A DNA stretch of 64,000 nt from Piscirickettsiaceae bacterium (GTDB taxonomy: Bacteria; Pseudomonadota; Gammaproteobacteria; Nitrosococcales; Methylophagaceae), in assembly GCA_024685975.1 (NCBI GenBank), contig JAIBDZ010000002.1:154908-218907 (forward strand). Direction: 5' to 3'. The notes under the pieces are model-generated. The model made no database searches. It saw nothing but the letters and a program-made list of their open reading frames with translations, and was not told the DNA's origin. Shown here in pieces: positions 28,302-36,333 of the stretch. Positions within the stretch are counted from its first letter, which is position 1. Every line of letters starts with the position of its first letter. The position numbers and the translations under genes are program-made.

Positions 28302-29508
28302 CTTCAGGATTCTCAGATTGAGTGGCTGCCGTGTCTGGTAAGTCTTGAACCTTAGGGTGACGTCTGCGTTGTGTTTTAGCCGGTACCATTCCTCTCATCG
28401 ATTCTAGTTTGCCAAAACATAATAATTTATCATCTGGTTCTAAAACACGGCTCATATTGGGGTTTGGTATGACTTTATTCCCCCGATATAAAGTGAGTAC
28501 ATTGAGATCCTTCTCAGAAAAATCAGTTTCTGATAATTTTTTACCAATATATTCAGAGCCTTCAGGCACATATATTTCATTGACACCATAACCCTTACTG
28601 ACAGTAAGCCTTTGACGAATATCAATTTCTGGGAAATCAACCTGTGCACAAATGTAGTCAATAATAGACCCGGCCACATCGAGCTGAGTGCAAGTTTCAA
28701 TACCTTCCAGACCAGGTGAAGAATTCACTTCCATTATTTGAGGGCCCGTTGCACTTTCCAACATATCAACACCGGCAATGGTTAAGCCCATTATTTGGGT
28801 CGCACGAATAGCCGCCGTTTTATATTCCTCAGTCAGTTCAACTGGTTCAGCTAAGCCGCCCCGATGAACGTTACTCCGAAATTCTTGACCTTGTGCTACA
28901 CGCCGCATAGCTGCAACAACTCTGTCTCCAACTACAAACGCACGAATATCTTTGCCGCGGCTTTCAGCAACAAATTTTTGGATCAGAATATTTTGCTTTT
29001 GACTCTGTAGCAGTTCAATAATGGATTCTGCCGTTTCTACTGTTTCAGCGAGAAGCACACCAATACCTTGCGTACCCTCAATCAATTTAATAATGACCGG
29101 AGCACCGCCTACTCTTTCAATCGCAGGTAATACATCTTTTTTATCACGAACAAACGTGGTTTCAGGAATGCCAATGTGATGGCGTGCCAATATCTGCAAA
29201 CTGCGTAATTTATCACGTGAATTTGCGATCCCATGAGCCGTGTTAGCACAAAACACATCCATTTCCTGAAACTGCCTGACCACAGCCGTCCCATAATAGG
29301 TAATAGAAGCGCCTATTCTCGGTATGACCGCATCGTATGAACTCAGCTGTTTCTGACGAAAATATAAATCTGGAGCACCACGCTTAAGATCAATCGCAAA
29401 CTTCAAGGTATCTAATACTTTGACATTCACACCTCTATCTATAGCGGCTTCTTTTAATCGACGAGTACTATAAGCGTTAATAGATCGAGACAAGATGGCG
29501 AGCTTCAT
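28294..29508 (-). CDS. rimK: RimK-type alpha-L-glutamate ligase with C-terminal RCK/TrkA-C-like domain
   Basis: An ATP-grasp ligase that adds glutamates to a protein C-terminus (ribosomal S6 in E. coli). Start ATG 29508 (MKLAILSRS) has AGGA 8 nt upstream and matches RimK N-termini; the frame is open to 29544. Core motifs are LARHHIGIPETTFV, KLIEGTQGIGVLLAET, RAFVVGDRVVAAMRR and IMEVNSSPGLEGIE. After ~residue 290 comes an extra ~100 aa with an RCK_C-like pattern (EIYVPEGSEYIGKKLSETDF, NVIPNPN-like turn, LEPDDKLLCFG). This extension is absent from E. coli RimK and could bind a small ligand. Confidence 0.88.
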   Translation of the reverse strand: MKLAILSRSINAYSTRRLKEAAIDRGVNVKVLDTLKFAIDLKRGAPDLYFRQKQLSSYDAVIPRIGASITYYGTAVVRQFQEMDVFCANTAHGIANSRDKLRSLQILARHHIGIPETTFVRDKKDVLPAIERVGGAPVIIKLIEGTQGIGVLLAETVETAESIIELLQSQKQNILIQKFVAESRGKDIRAFVVGDRVVAAMRRVAQGQEFRSNVHRGGLAEPVELTEEYKTAAIRATQIMGLTIAGVDMLESATGPQIMEVNSSPGLEGIETCTQLDVAGSIIDYICAQVDFPEIDIRQRLTVSKGYGVNEIYVPEGSEYIGKKLSETDFSEKDLNVLTLYRGNKVIPNPNMSRVLEPDDKLLCFGKLESMRGMVPAKTQRRRHPKVQDLPDTAATQSENPEDD

Positions 29509-29544
29509 TCTTTTTTTCCTTTTCACGGGCACACAGATATACAA

Positions 29545-29942
29545 CAGTCATTTTTATAACTATTTAACTACCTTATATACCCATTCTTATTTTTTTGCAT
29601 GATTAAATTTTATGTCTTAGTCTTCGATAATGACGACAATTGAATCGCTGCCGTTTCTATACACATAAAACTAAAGATTAGGAAAAATATACTAAACCTT
29701 TATTATTGAACTAAACACTATTCAGCTATTCGTTATGCTTTGGCTCATCACGGAATAATTGGTTAATACATTCACGATATATTTTAAGCAGACCTGCGAT
29801 GTTCTGATAGAGAGCATTACTCTTCCGTAGGATGCTAAATTGTTTAACCTAAGTAAAATATCGGCTATATGCCTATATCTCTCATCAGGCCACAAATTTC
29901 CTTAAATTCTATGATACTTTTCATAGTTGAAATTTTTATAGA
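29545..29942. other. AT-rich spacer between rimK and the cassette array
   Basis: About 400 bp with no supported gene on either strand. It must hold the rimK promoter (minus). No hairpin, tRNA fragment or integrase remnant was recognised. Confidence 0.4.
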
Positions 29943-30066
29943 GCATAACGTCCGCGTTAAGTGGTTAGTAGTTAAACCACCCAAGCTAAAGCAATGTGAT
30001 TTAACACCAAAACCAAACCGCAAATATCAAACGTTGCGAATCCGTCTTAAACGCTTTGTTATGGGC
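29943..30066 (-). repeat. attC site of cassette 4 (YnfA), VPR/VCR-like
   Basis: On the minus strand it reads CCCATAACAAAGCGTTTAAG, then about 85 bp, then ACTTAACGCGGACGTTATGC. These ends pair with each other and closely resemble the Vibrio parahaemolyticus attC repeats, which also span about 120 bp. The YnfA stop codon lies inside R''. Confidence 0.88.
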
Positions 30067-30391
30067 TTCTAGGCGCGAACATTATGATTGCCATCCCTAG
30101 CAGTGCCACTGATACGCCGACAAGATCCCATAGAGTTGGGCGAATACCGTCAACTGCCCACAACCAAAGTATAGCTACGAATATATAAACCCCACCATAA
30201 GCGGCATAAACCCTACCCGCAGCTGTTGGATGAAGAGACAGTAACCAAGCAAACACTATAAGGAAGAATGCAGCCGGCAGCAAAAGCCAGACAGATTTAT
30301 CTTCTTTCAGCCAGAGATAAGGTAAATAACAACCCAATATTTCTGCAATTGCTGTAACAAAGAACAACCCGATTGTTTTCACTTCTAGCAA
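30059..30391 (-). CDS. YnfA-family small membrane protein (cassette gene)
   Basis: A 110-aa protein with four hydrophobic helices and the family signatures [49 protein letters not shown] and [16 protein letters not shown]0060/YnfA is related to small multidrug-resistance transporters; function is poorly defined. The start is TTG with AAGGA 7 nt upstream. Its TAA stop lies within the attC R'' box. Confidence 0.88.
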   Translation of the reverse strand: MLEVKTIGLFFVTAIAEILGCYLPYLWLKEDKSVWLLLPAAFFLIVFAWLLSLHPTAAGRVYAAYGGVYIFVAILWLWAVDGIRPTLWDLVGVSVALLGMAIIMFAPRSP

Positions 30392-30417
30392 TTCAAATTC
30401 CTTATTTCACCTTTACC

Positions 30418-30535
30418 ACATAACACCGCGTTAATTGTCAGCAAGCCAAGAGTGGAGTTCGACCGCAGAAAATGCGGTAACACCCATGCGCGTAACGCAA
30501 CGAAGGTTTGATGTCCGGTTCAACACTTTATCAGG
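30418..30535 (-). repeat. Degenerate attC site of cassette 3
   Basis: The 3' end on the minus strand, ATTAACGCGGTGTTATGTG, matches the L'-R' half of the YnfA attC. The 5' half (CTGATAAAGTGTTGAACCGG) resembles AAAGCGTTTAAGACGG, but R'' has decayed from the expected RYYYAAC. Recombination at this site is probably weak. Confidence 0.65.
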
Positions 30536-30542
30536 TATTTTT

Positions 30543-31019
30543 TCAATGGAGGTGCTCATCATTTACTGTCTTCATATCCAGCGCAGGAAATCTGTGTTGA
30601 GCATGTTCTGTGTGACAAGCAACGCACGATTCTGTAAGTTTTGAGTAGTAGAAGCCAACGAGTTCCGTATTTTTCATTTCTGAAACATGCTCTAACATAC
30701 CAGCATATTCATGAAAATTTTTGTCCATACTGATAAATGATTTTGGCAGCTTTGTCCCAAGCTCTTGCCTTTGCTTATCCGTTATTTGCTGCTTAAGAAT
30801 AAAGCTATTTTTAATTTTCCCAGATATTTTGGCGACTTCATCCAGATTTCCCGATACATATGCAGGCAAAATAGATTGCATACCTTCCTGTAACGCCACC
30901 ATTTCTTTGGTAAGTAGATCTCGCAATTCAGGTGACAGCGACTCAACGCCTGACTCCGCCTTTACAACTGACGAAAACATCATTCCCATTACTACTAACG
31001 ATATTTTAATACTTTTCAC
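30543..31019 (-). CDS. Cytochrome c'-like periplasmic monoheme protein (cassette gene)
   Basis: A 158-aa exported protein: signal peptide ~1-21 (ISLVVMGMMFSSVVKA), a helical region, and a single C-terminal heme motif ESCVACHTEHAQHRFP near residue 132. The layout fits the cytochrome c'/c-556 helical-bundle group, which binds NO or transfers electrons. GTG start with AAGGTGG upstream. Cytochromes are unusual integron cargo. Confidence 0.75.
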   Translation of the reverse strand: MKSIKISLVVMGMMFSSVVKAESGVESLSPELRDLLTKEMVALQEGMQSILPAYVSGNLDEVAKISGKIKNSFILKQQITDKQRQELGTKLPKSFISMDKNFHEYAGMLEHVSEMKNTELVGFYYSKLTESCVACHTEHAQHRFPALDMKTVNDEHLH

Positions 31020-31050
31020 AATTAACCACCTTTTATACGTTTTTTAGTGT

Positions 31051-31126
31051 ACCTCACGCCGCCATAGTCGGCAGCCTTTAGGTTGTTCAACAACGAAATG
31101 ACGACGATTGAAGGCCTTGTTAGCCT
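31051..31126 (-). repeat. Short, degenerate attC site of cassette 2
   Basis: R'' is GGCTAAC followed by AAGGCC; the R' position reads GGCGTGAGGT, that is GTGAGGT where GTTAGGT is expected. R'' pairs perfectly with the first bases of its own cassette (GTTAGCC), which supports the call. The single T-to-G change at R' should cripple the core site. Confidence 0.6.
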
Positions 31127-32424
31127 TTTTTCGCTATTCTTGGTCTGATTTCTCTTTTTGCTATTTTCTGTAATAAAAACTCTGTGATCATTGCCGTTAG
31201 GACAAATGCAACAAGCACATAAACGACATGATCTGACATTCTGATGGCATAAACAAGAGCCAGTATCATGGCGATTAAACTAAGCAAAGCCGCGCTAAAA
31301 ACCAATAATTTCGAGCCATTGGTTTCGCCAATGATTTTTAGATGCCCAAGGTGAGTAACCGTGTGAACAAACAAAATGGATATTGAGCCAATAGCGGCTA
31401 TTTCAGACAAATCAAACAACAGCGACAAGATAATAATTAAAACACCACTAATGATTAACCCTTCTCGGCTATGTGCAATAGGTTTGCCAAACTGGGCTGG
31501 AAGCTCACCCTCTTTTGCTAATTGGTAAGTCACGTTTGTTACAGCATATAAATTAGCGTTAATCGCCGATGCTGTAGCAATTAATGCCGTAATGGCGACA
31601 ACAGTAAAGCCGACTTGACCAAATATCGGTAATGCCGCCTCTGCTAGAGCGAAGTCTTTAGCCGCGATGACTTTTTCAACCGGTAGATTACCAAAAACAG
31701 CAAAGGCAATAGCGACGTAAAGTACCATCACCAACAGGATGGCCGTCATCATGGCTTTAGGGAGAGTTTCAGACGGATTAGGCATATCCTCAGCCGTATT
31801 AGTGATGACTCGAAAACCTTCAAAAGCAAAAAAGGTAATCGCCAGACTAAAAAATATGTTGCCAGTGGCCGGGTAATAATTGGTCGACAATAACTCCGAG
31901 TTTACAAACATGAGTCCAGCTATTGATAAACCAGTTAATACAACAAATTTTATGCCAACAGTAACCCTTTCCCAAACAGCCACATCTTTTGCACCTTTAA
32001 GATTAATTAAAACAAATAAAACAATAATTCCGACAGAAAAGAAATGATGGATTATGCTAGACATTTGATTATCCGGTACGAATGTAGCCGCATAATTGCC
32101 AAATGCCTTGGCGACCAAGCTTAAAGACACTATCGCTGAAAAATACAGCATTAACCCCATCGTTCCGGTAAAAAAACCAACGCCGTAGGACTGTGATAAG
32201 TATTCTATTATGCCCCCAGAGGAAGGGTAACGAGCCCCTAATTTTCCCAATGAATAACCGCTAAATAAGGCAATGATCCCGCCGATGATAAATGAAATAT
32301 AAACGGCACTTCCTGATATCGCACTTGCTTCACCGAGCAGCGCAAATATCCCAGCACCTACCATGGCACCTATACCCATTGAAACAGCTGACCAGAAGCC
32401 AATAGGGGTTTTTGATTTATGCAT
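31120..32424 (-). CDS. APC-superfamily amino acid/amine permease (cassette gene)
   Basis: A 434-aa transporter with about twelve helices and the APC opening GFWSAVSMGIGAMVGAGIFALLGEA, followed by FAFEGFRVITNTAEDMPNPSETLPKAM in the TM6 region. The substrate is not evident. At 1.3 kb it is large cargo for a cassette. The stop TAA lies in the attC R'' box (GGCTAAC), a typical cassette layout. Confidence 0.88.
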   Translation of the reverse strand: MHKSKTPIGFWSAVSMGIGAMVGAGIFALLGEASAISGSAVYISFIIGGIIALFSGYSLGKLGARYPSSGGIIEYLSQSYGVGFFTGTMGLMLYFSAIVSLSLVAKAFGNYAATFVPDNQMSSIIHHFFSVGIIVLFVLINLKGAKDVAVWERVTVGIKFVVLTGLSIAGLMFVNSELLSTNYYPATGNIFFSLAITFFAFEGFRVITNTAEDMPNPSETLPKAMMTAILLVMVLYVAIAFAVFGNLPVEKVIAAKDFALAEAALPIFGQVGFTVVAITALIATASAINANLYAVTNVTYQLAKEGELPAQFGKPIAHSREGLIISGVLIIILSLLFDLSEIAAIGSISILFVHTVTHLGHLKIIGETNGSKLLVFSAALLSLIAMILALVYAIRMSDHVVYVLVAFVLTAMITEFLLQKIAKREIRPRIAKKG

Positions 32425-32443
32425 ACGAACCCTTGTTTTTAGA

Positions 32444-32543
32444 GGCTAACGCTAAGTACAGCGGCGACCTTGTAATGGAGGCGAAGTCGCAATGAAAAGG
32501 GCGTCCGGCGGCCACCGGCCGCGTACAGATACGCCTTGTTAAC
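32444..32543 (-). repeat. Canonical attC site of cassette 1
   Basis: Minus strand: AGTTAAC AAGGCGTATCTGTACGCGGC, a central part rich in GCCGG/CCGGC, then GCCGCTGTACTTAGCGTTAGCC. The ends form an imperfect palindrome with the unpaired bases usual for attC. Length is about 100 bp. Confidence 0.85.
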
Positions 32544-32910
32544 TGTTCATTTCACGACGACTGACCGGCATTCGAGTATCCGCAGTACGCAACTGCTGTT
32601 TGAAGCCTTGATTACCTCGGACTACTTCCTTGCCATTCTTATCGACGGTAACAAGCGTCTCTTTCTTAATATTCTTATACTGGCCGTTCAGTTCGTACTC
32701 AAAGCTAACGAGGTCAGTTTTGAATACCCATTGCTGTGAACCTAGCGCAAGAAAGCTGTATTTCTCTCCATCAATGACAAGTACGTGAAAGTGCAGAGCT
32801 TTCGTATTCCCTCCTTTACTTGGAGGTCTTGATTTTTCATTCGAATACTTTTGATATTCTTCAATCTTGGCTTTTTCTATCTTCACAGAAACCTCGATAC
32901 GTACAGTCAA
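32539..32910 (-). CDS. Hypothetical protein (first cassette gene)
   Basis: Family not recognised. The open frame gives 123 aa from a TTG at 32910; a GTG at 32886 with GAGG 5 nt upstream is an equally good start (about 115 aa). Charged helical N-terminus (KIEKAKIEEYQKYSNEK), then a beta-rich middle (HFHVLVIDGEKYSFLALG, QWVFKTDLVSFEYEL). No signal peptide or membrane segment. The gene fills nearly the whole cassette and its TAA is in the attC R''. Confidence 0.65.
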   Translation of the reverse strand: MTVRIEVSVKIEKAKIEEYQKYSNEKSRPPSKGGNTKALHFHVLVIDGEKYSFLALGSQQWVFKTDLVSFEYELNGQYKNIKKETLVTVDKNGKEVVRGNQGFKQQLRTADTRMPVSRREMNS

Positions 32911-32921
32911 ATGCAGTTAAC

Positions 32922-33434
32922 AATGGTTTATCAGATACTTTGTCTATTAATGTTTTATATATTTTCAAAAGGGACACAACAAAACCCGTTTAACAATTAA
33001 TGAGTTAGAGAAGGTTTTTAGACTCACCCATTTTTATCAAACACGTCCACTTTGCTATTTTTTTATCAAACTGTCAATCTGTCCGATAAATTAGCACAAA
33101 GAGAAAATTTGGATATTTATCGCTTTAATTCAGATACTTATAAAATAGTTAAAATTAAATTTATTAGGAATTTATCTACATGGTGTCATAGAGATGGCAC
33201 AATAAAAGACTGTCAAATTGATAGACCAACCTCGTCATAAGTGACGTTACAAACACTACTGGCTTAATTACACATTCACAATGTATTGAAATCAGCCATT
33301 ACCCTCACCCTTAAAACTCTGGTGCAAGCAGGTACTAGCCAAATACAGGTGGTATGGAGATATTTGAAGGGAAAATAAAACACAGAACGCTAGAAAGCAT
33401 CATGTTTGATATATTGATTTAGTAGGAGAAAATT
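32922..33434. other. 513-bp spacer between cassette array and tRNA-Cys
   Basis: AT-rich, with no convincing gene. A 62-codon plus-strand frame (33052-33240) lacks a ribosome site and family resemblance. No integrase, attI-type array or third tRNA was recognised. Confidence 0.45.
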
Positions 33435-33508
33435 TGGAGGCTGAGGTCGGAATCGAACCGGCGTACACGGAGTTGCAGTCCGCTGCATGACCACTCTGCC
33501 ACTCAGCC
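33435..33508 (-). tRNA. tRNA-Cys (anticodon GCA)
   Basis: A 74-nt cloverleaf with encoded CCA. Acceptor stem GGCTGAG/CTCAGCC, anticodon stem GCGGA/TCCGT around loop CTGCAAC, and T loop GGTTCGATTCC. It follows tRNA-Gly, as glyW-cysT does in E. coli. Confidence 0.97.
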
Positions 33509-33526
33509 AAATTTTAAATTGTACAA

Positions 33527-33556
33527 AATAAAAAGCCGCAGTGGAACCGCGGCTTT
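33527..33556 (-). terminator. Hairpin with T-run between tRNA-Gly and tRNA-Cys
   Basis: An 8-bp stem AAAGCCGC / GCGGCTTT with a 9-nt loop; on the minus strand it is followed by TTATTTT. It would end or attenuate tRNA-Gly transcription, so tRNA-Cys may rely on readthrough or processing. Confidence 0.7.
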
Positions 33557-33567
33557 ATATTTGTCTT

Positions 33568-33643
33568 TGGAGCGGAAAACGAGGTTCGAACTCGCGACCT
33601 CAACCTTGGCAAGGTTGCGCTCTACCAGCTGAGCTATTCCCGC
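33568..33643 (-). tRNA. tRNA-Gly (anticodon GCC)
   Basis: A 76-nt cloverleaf with encoded CCA: acceptor GCGGGAA, D arm GCTCAGCTGGTAGAGC, anticodon loop CTTGCCAAG, T arm GAGTTCGAACCTC. It lies 46 bp after pgsA, in the conserved uvrC-pgsA-glyW-cysT order. Confidence 0.97.
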
Positions 33644-33689
33644 TTTGAAGGTCTGCTATTATAGGGCCTCAAGATGAGATGTCAAGCAA

Positions 33690-34247
33690 TTATGACGATG
33701 ATTGTAACATTGGCCAAGCTGCCTTCAAATATGTGACCATTGAACTGATTGTAAGGGCTGTCGCAACGTACAATAAGGTCACACCTATTTCGAATAATGG
33801 AAAGTCAAAGATAGGCACATAATAAATCAAACAAGCAATTGATATCATTTGAAAAGCCGTTTTCAACTTGCCGACATAAGAGACTTTTACTGTGCTTCTT
33901 TCTCCTAATTCCGCCATCCATTCTCTTAGTGCAGAGACGGTGATTTCTCGTCCAATAATGACAACAACAGGTAATAAAATATACCAAGTTGGTGTTTTAT
34001 AGAGCACTAATAATAATGCAACGGCGACGATAAGCTTATCTGCAACCGGATCAATGAACGCCCCAAAAGGAGATGTTTGCTGCCAACGTCTCGCCAAATA
34101 CCCATCTAACCAATCGGTTAATCCAGCAATGATAAAAATGGCTGCAGACCAGATAGAGGCTGATGGATAAGGTAATAAGAAGATCCCAATTAACACCGGA
34201 ATCAAAGCAATACGCATTAAGGTCAAAATATTTGGAATCGTCAACAT
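33690..34247 (-). CDS. pgsA: CDP-diacylglycerol--glycerol-3-phosphate 3-phosphatidyltransferase
   Basis: Membrane enzyme making phosphatidylglycerophosphate. The CDP-alcohol phosphotransferase motif is complete in LTDWLDGYLARRWQQTSPFGAFIDPVADK (DG-x2-AR-x8-G-x3-D-x3-D). ATG 34247 begins MLTIPNILTLMRIALIP, the family N-terminus; the frame continues upstream to a TTG at 34274, which is unlikely. About 185 aa, normal length. Confidence 0.94.
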   Translation of the reverse strand: MLTIPNILTLMRIALIPVLIGIFLLPYPSASIWSAAIFIIAGLTDWLDGYLARRWQQTSPFGAFIDPVADKLIVAVALLLVLYKTPTWYILLPVVVIIGREITVSALREWMAELGERSTVKVSYVGKLKTAFQMISIACLIYYVPIFDFPLFEIGVTLLYVATALTISSMVTYLKAAWPMLQSSS

Positions 34248-34297
34248 GGCTCTTTCTTGATTATATTTACTCAACTAATAGTAGCATCATCAAGCGC

Positions 34298-36133
34298 TTA
34301 TTTCTCGTCATGAAACACATCATAGATTTTTTGGGCTAGTGCAGGACTAATTCCATCAACCGCAGCAATGTCTTCTACGCCTGCTCGTTGTATTTGTTGT
34401 AAACCGCCAAACTGCTTTAATAATTTCTGCCGACGTTTTGGCCCCATACCTTCTATACCTTCTAAAGGAGAAGTTTTTCTCGCTTTCGCACGTCGCTGCC
34501 TGTGACCCGTAATCGCAAAACGATGCGCCTCATCACGCACTTGCTGCAATAAGTGCAATGCTGGTGAATCAGGAGGTAAATCGACTTCGCCTTCTCGTCC
34601 GACTAAAAACAGGGTTTCTTCACCGGGTCGGCGCTCTGGTCCTTTGGCAATGCCTAACATAGGCACATCTAACTGTAATTCGGCCATCACGGCTTTGGCT
34701 TCTGATAATTGGCCTTTACCGCCATCGATTAACAATAAGTCAGGCCATTTCCCTTCACCTTTTTGCAAACGAGTATAGCGACGGGTTAATGCTTGATTCA
34801 TCGCGGCATAATCATCACCAGGCGTAATGCCATCAATATTAAACTTGCGATAATCACTTTTAATCGCCCCTTCAAGGCCAAAGACAACACACGATGCGAC
34901 GGTTCGCTCACCACGGGTATGACTAATATCGAAACATTCTAGCCGTGTCGGCATCTCATCCAATGCTAATGCAACTTGTAATGCCTCAAAGCGTTGCAAT
35001 AAATTAGATCGGCTGCTCAAACGCTGCATCAAACTAATCTCAGCATTCGTTAAGGCCATCTTCATCCACCTGACCCCTGCCCCTCTTTGTGGACTACGGA
35101 TCGTCACGCGATGTTCTGATTCGGTCTTCAATACTGCTTCTATCAACGCCATATCATCAAACTGATGACTGACCAAGACTTCATTCGGCACATTTTTACC
35201 CAAATAATATTGTGGAATAAAAGCTGATAACACTTCTTCAGCGCTACTGCCTGATGAGCCTTTTGGAAAATAACTCTTACTACCAAGGCTTCGGCCGCCG
35301 CGTATAAAGGCCACTTCCACCACCGCGATTCCATCGCGGTTGACCGCAGCCAACACATCCAAGTCACCTTGGTCGCCCGTAATATATTGACGTTCTTGTA
35401 CTTTTCTTAAATTAACGATTTTATCGCGTAATTCTGCTGCTTTTTCAAAATCTAACTCTTCAGATGCTGCCGTCATGTCTTGAGACAAATCATCCATAAT
35501 CTGTTGATTTTTGCCTTCCAAAAATAAAATAGTGTGATTGAGATCTTTTTGATAGTCGGCTTCAGACACCAAACCCACACAGGGCGCCGTACATCGCTTT
35601 ATTTGATATTGCAGACACGGTCTTGACCGATTTTGATAATAGGTATCATCACATTGTCGTATCGGAAAATGTTTTTGCAATAAATGGAGGCTTTCCCTTA
35701 CAGCGCCTGCACTAGGATAAGGGCCAAAATAGCGCCCTTCTTTGCGTTTTGTACCACGGTGCAAACCAATGCGAGGAAAAGGGCCAGCAGAAATATGAAG
35801 GTATGGATAGGTCTTATCATCGCGCAATAAGATGTTATAGCGCGGCATGAGGGCTTTAATTAGATTGTTTTCAAGAATTAAAGCTTCGTTTTCTGTATGG
35901 GTGACGGTGGTTTCGATATGGGCAATTTGTGCCACCATGACCCGATTTTTACTGGTCAAACCTGTGGCGCGAAAGTAGCTCGATACACGTTTTTTGAGAT
36001 TTTTTGCTTTACCGACGTAAATGACCGTATCGGTATTATCGATCATTCGATATACGCCAGGCCGACTGGTTAAAGTCTTGAGGAATGCCGCCGAATCAAA
36101 CGGCGTTGCAGTTTGATCCTGATTGTCCGTCAT
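34298..36133 (-). CDS. uvrC: UvrABC excinuclease subunit C
   Basis: A 611-aa nucleotide-excision-repair nuclease: GIY-YIG domain (SRPGVYRMIDNTDTVIYVGKAKNLKKR), Cys-rich segment (RSRPCLQYQIKRCTAPCVG), UVR domain (ELDFEKAAELRDKIVNLRKVQE), RNase H-like endonuclease (CFDISHTRGERTVASCVVF, LLIDGGKGQL) and C-terminal helix-hairpin-helix. It lies 30 bp downstream of a small membrane-peptide gene and 51 bp upstream of pgsA. Confidence 0.96.
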   Translation of the reverse strand: MTDNQDQTATPFDSAAFLKTLTSRPGVYRMIDNTDTVIYVGKAKNLKKRVSSYFRATGLTSKNRVMVAQIAHIETTVTHTENEALILENNLIKALMPRYNILLRDDKTYPYLHISAGPFPRIGLHRGTKRKEGRYFGPYPSAGAVRESLHLLQKHFPIRQCDDTYYQNRSRPCLQYQIKRCTAPCVGLVSEADYQKDLNHTILFLEGKNQQIMDDLSQDMTAASEELDFEKAAELRDKIVNLRKVQERQYITGDQGDLDVLAAVNRDGIAVVEVAFIRGGRSLGSKSYFPKGSSGSSAEEVLSAFIPQYYLGKNVPNEVLVSHQFDDMALIEAVLKTESEHRVTIRSPQRGAGVRWMKMALTNAEISLMQRLSSRSNLLQRFEALQVALALDEMPTRLECFDISHTRGERTVASCVVFGLEGAIKSDYRKFNIDGITPGDDYAAMNQALTRRYTRLQKGEGKWPDLLLIDGGKGQLSEAKAVMAELQLDVPMLGIAKGPERRPGEETLFLVGREGEVDLPPDSPALHLLQQVRDEAHRFAITGHRQRRAKARKTSPLEGIEGMGPKRRQKLLKQFGGLQQIQRAGVEDIAAVDGISPALAQKIYDVFHDEK

Positions 36134-36162
36134 ATCATTCCTGCCAAACTGGCTTTATTACA

Positions 36163-36333
36163 TCATCTTATTAAAGCATAAGCGCGGTATAAACTATACG
36201 CTGCCAACCCCCACAAGATAATCGCTTCAAGTTGAACTGAGTGTGCTTCAGCAGCATAAAATATAACACCGCCGGCAATCGCTTCACACAACGCAACCAC
36301 TTTTAAAATATTACTTTCATCACGTCCTTGCAC
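36163..36333 (-). CDS. 56-aa two-helix membrane peptide upstream of uvrC
   Basis: A GTG start with AGGAG exactly 5 nt upstream opens a 56-codon frame ending in TGA 29 bp before uvrC. The peptide has two hydrophobic segments (VVALCEAIAGGVIFYAA and AIILWGLAAYSLYRAYAL) separated by a short acidic/polar turn and ends in Arg. No family recognised. The ribosome site, the start spacing and the co-directional position make it a likely real gene of the uvrC-pgsA operon. Confidence 0.6.
   Translation of the reverse strand: MQGRDESNILKVVALCEAIAGGVIFYAAEAHSVQLEAIILWGLAAYSLYRAYALIR

Larger units (their letters stand above)
29943..32921 (-). mobile_element. Integron gene-cassette array without integrase (CALIN), four cassettes
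   Basis: Four minus-strand genes each end in, or just before, an attC site. The decisive test is that each cassette's own R'' box is the reverse complement of its first bases. Cassette 1 starts GTTAACT (32921-32915) and ends AGTTAAC. Cassette 2 starts GTTAGCC (32450-32444) and ends GGCTAAC. Cassette 3 starts GTGAGGT (31057-31051) and ends ACCTGAT, degenerate. Cassette 4 starts GTTATGT (30424-30418) and ends CCATAAC. The final R' is GTTATGC (29949-29943). No intI frame is present in the window. Confidence 0.85.

Noticed and set aside
29869-30072. 67-codon plus-strand ORF
   Set aside because: It lies across the ynfA attC site and antisense to the ynfA end; its content is explained by the attC palindrome.
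33052-33240. 62-codon plus-strand ORF between the cassettes and tRNA-Cys
   Set aside because: No ribosome site, no family resemblance, AT-rich spacer; not enough support for a gene.
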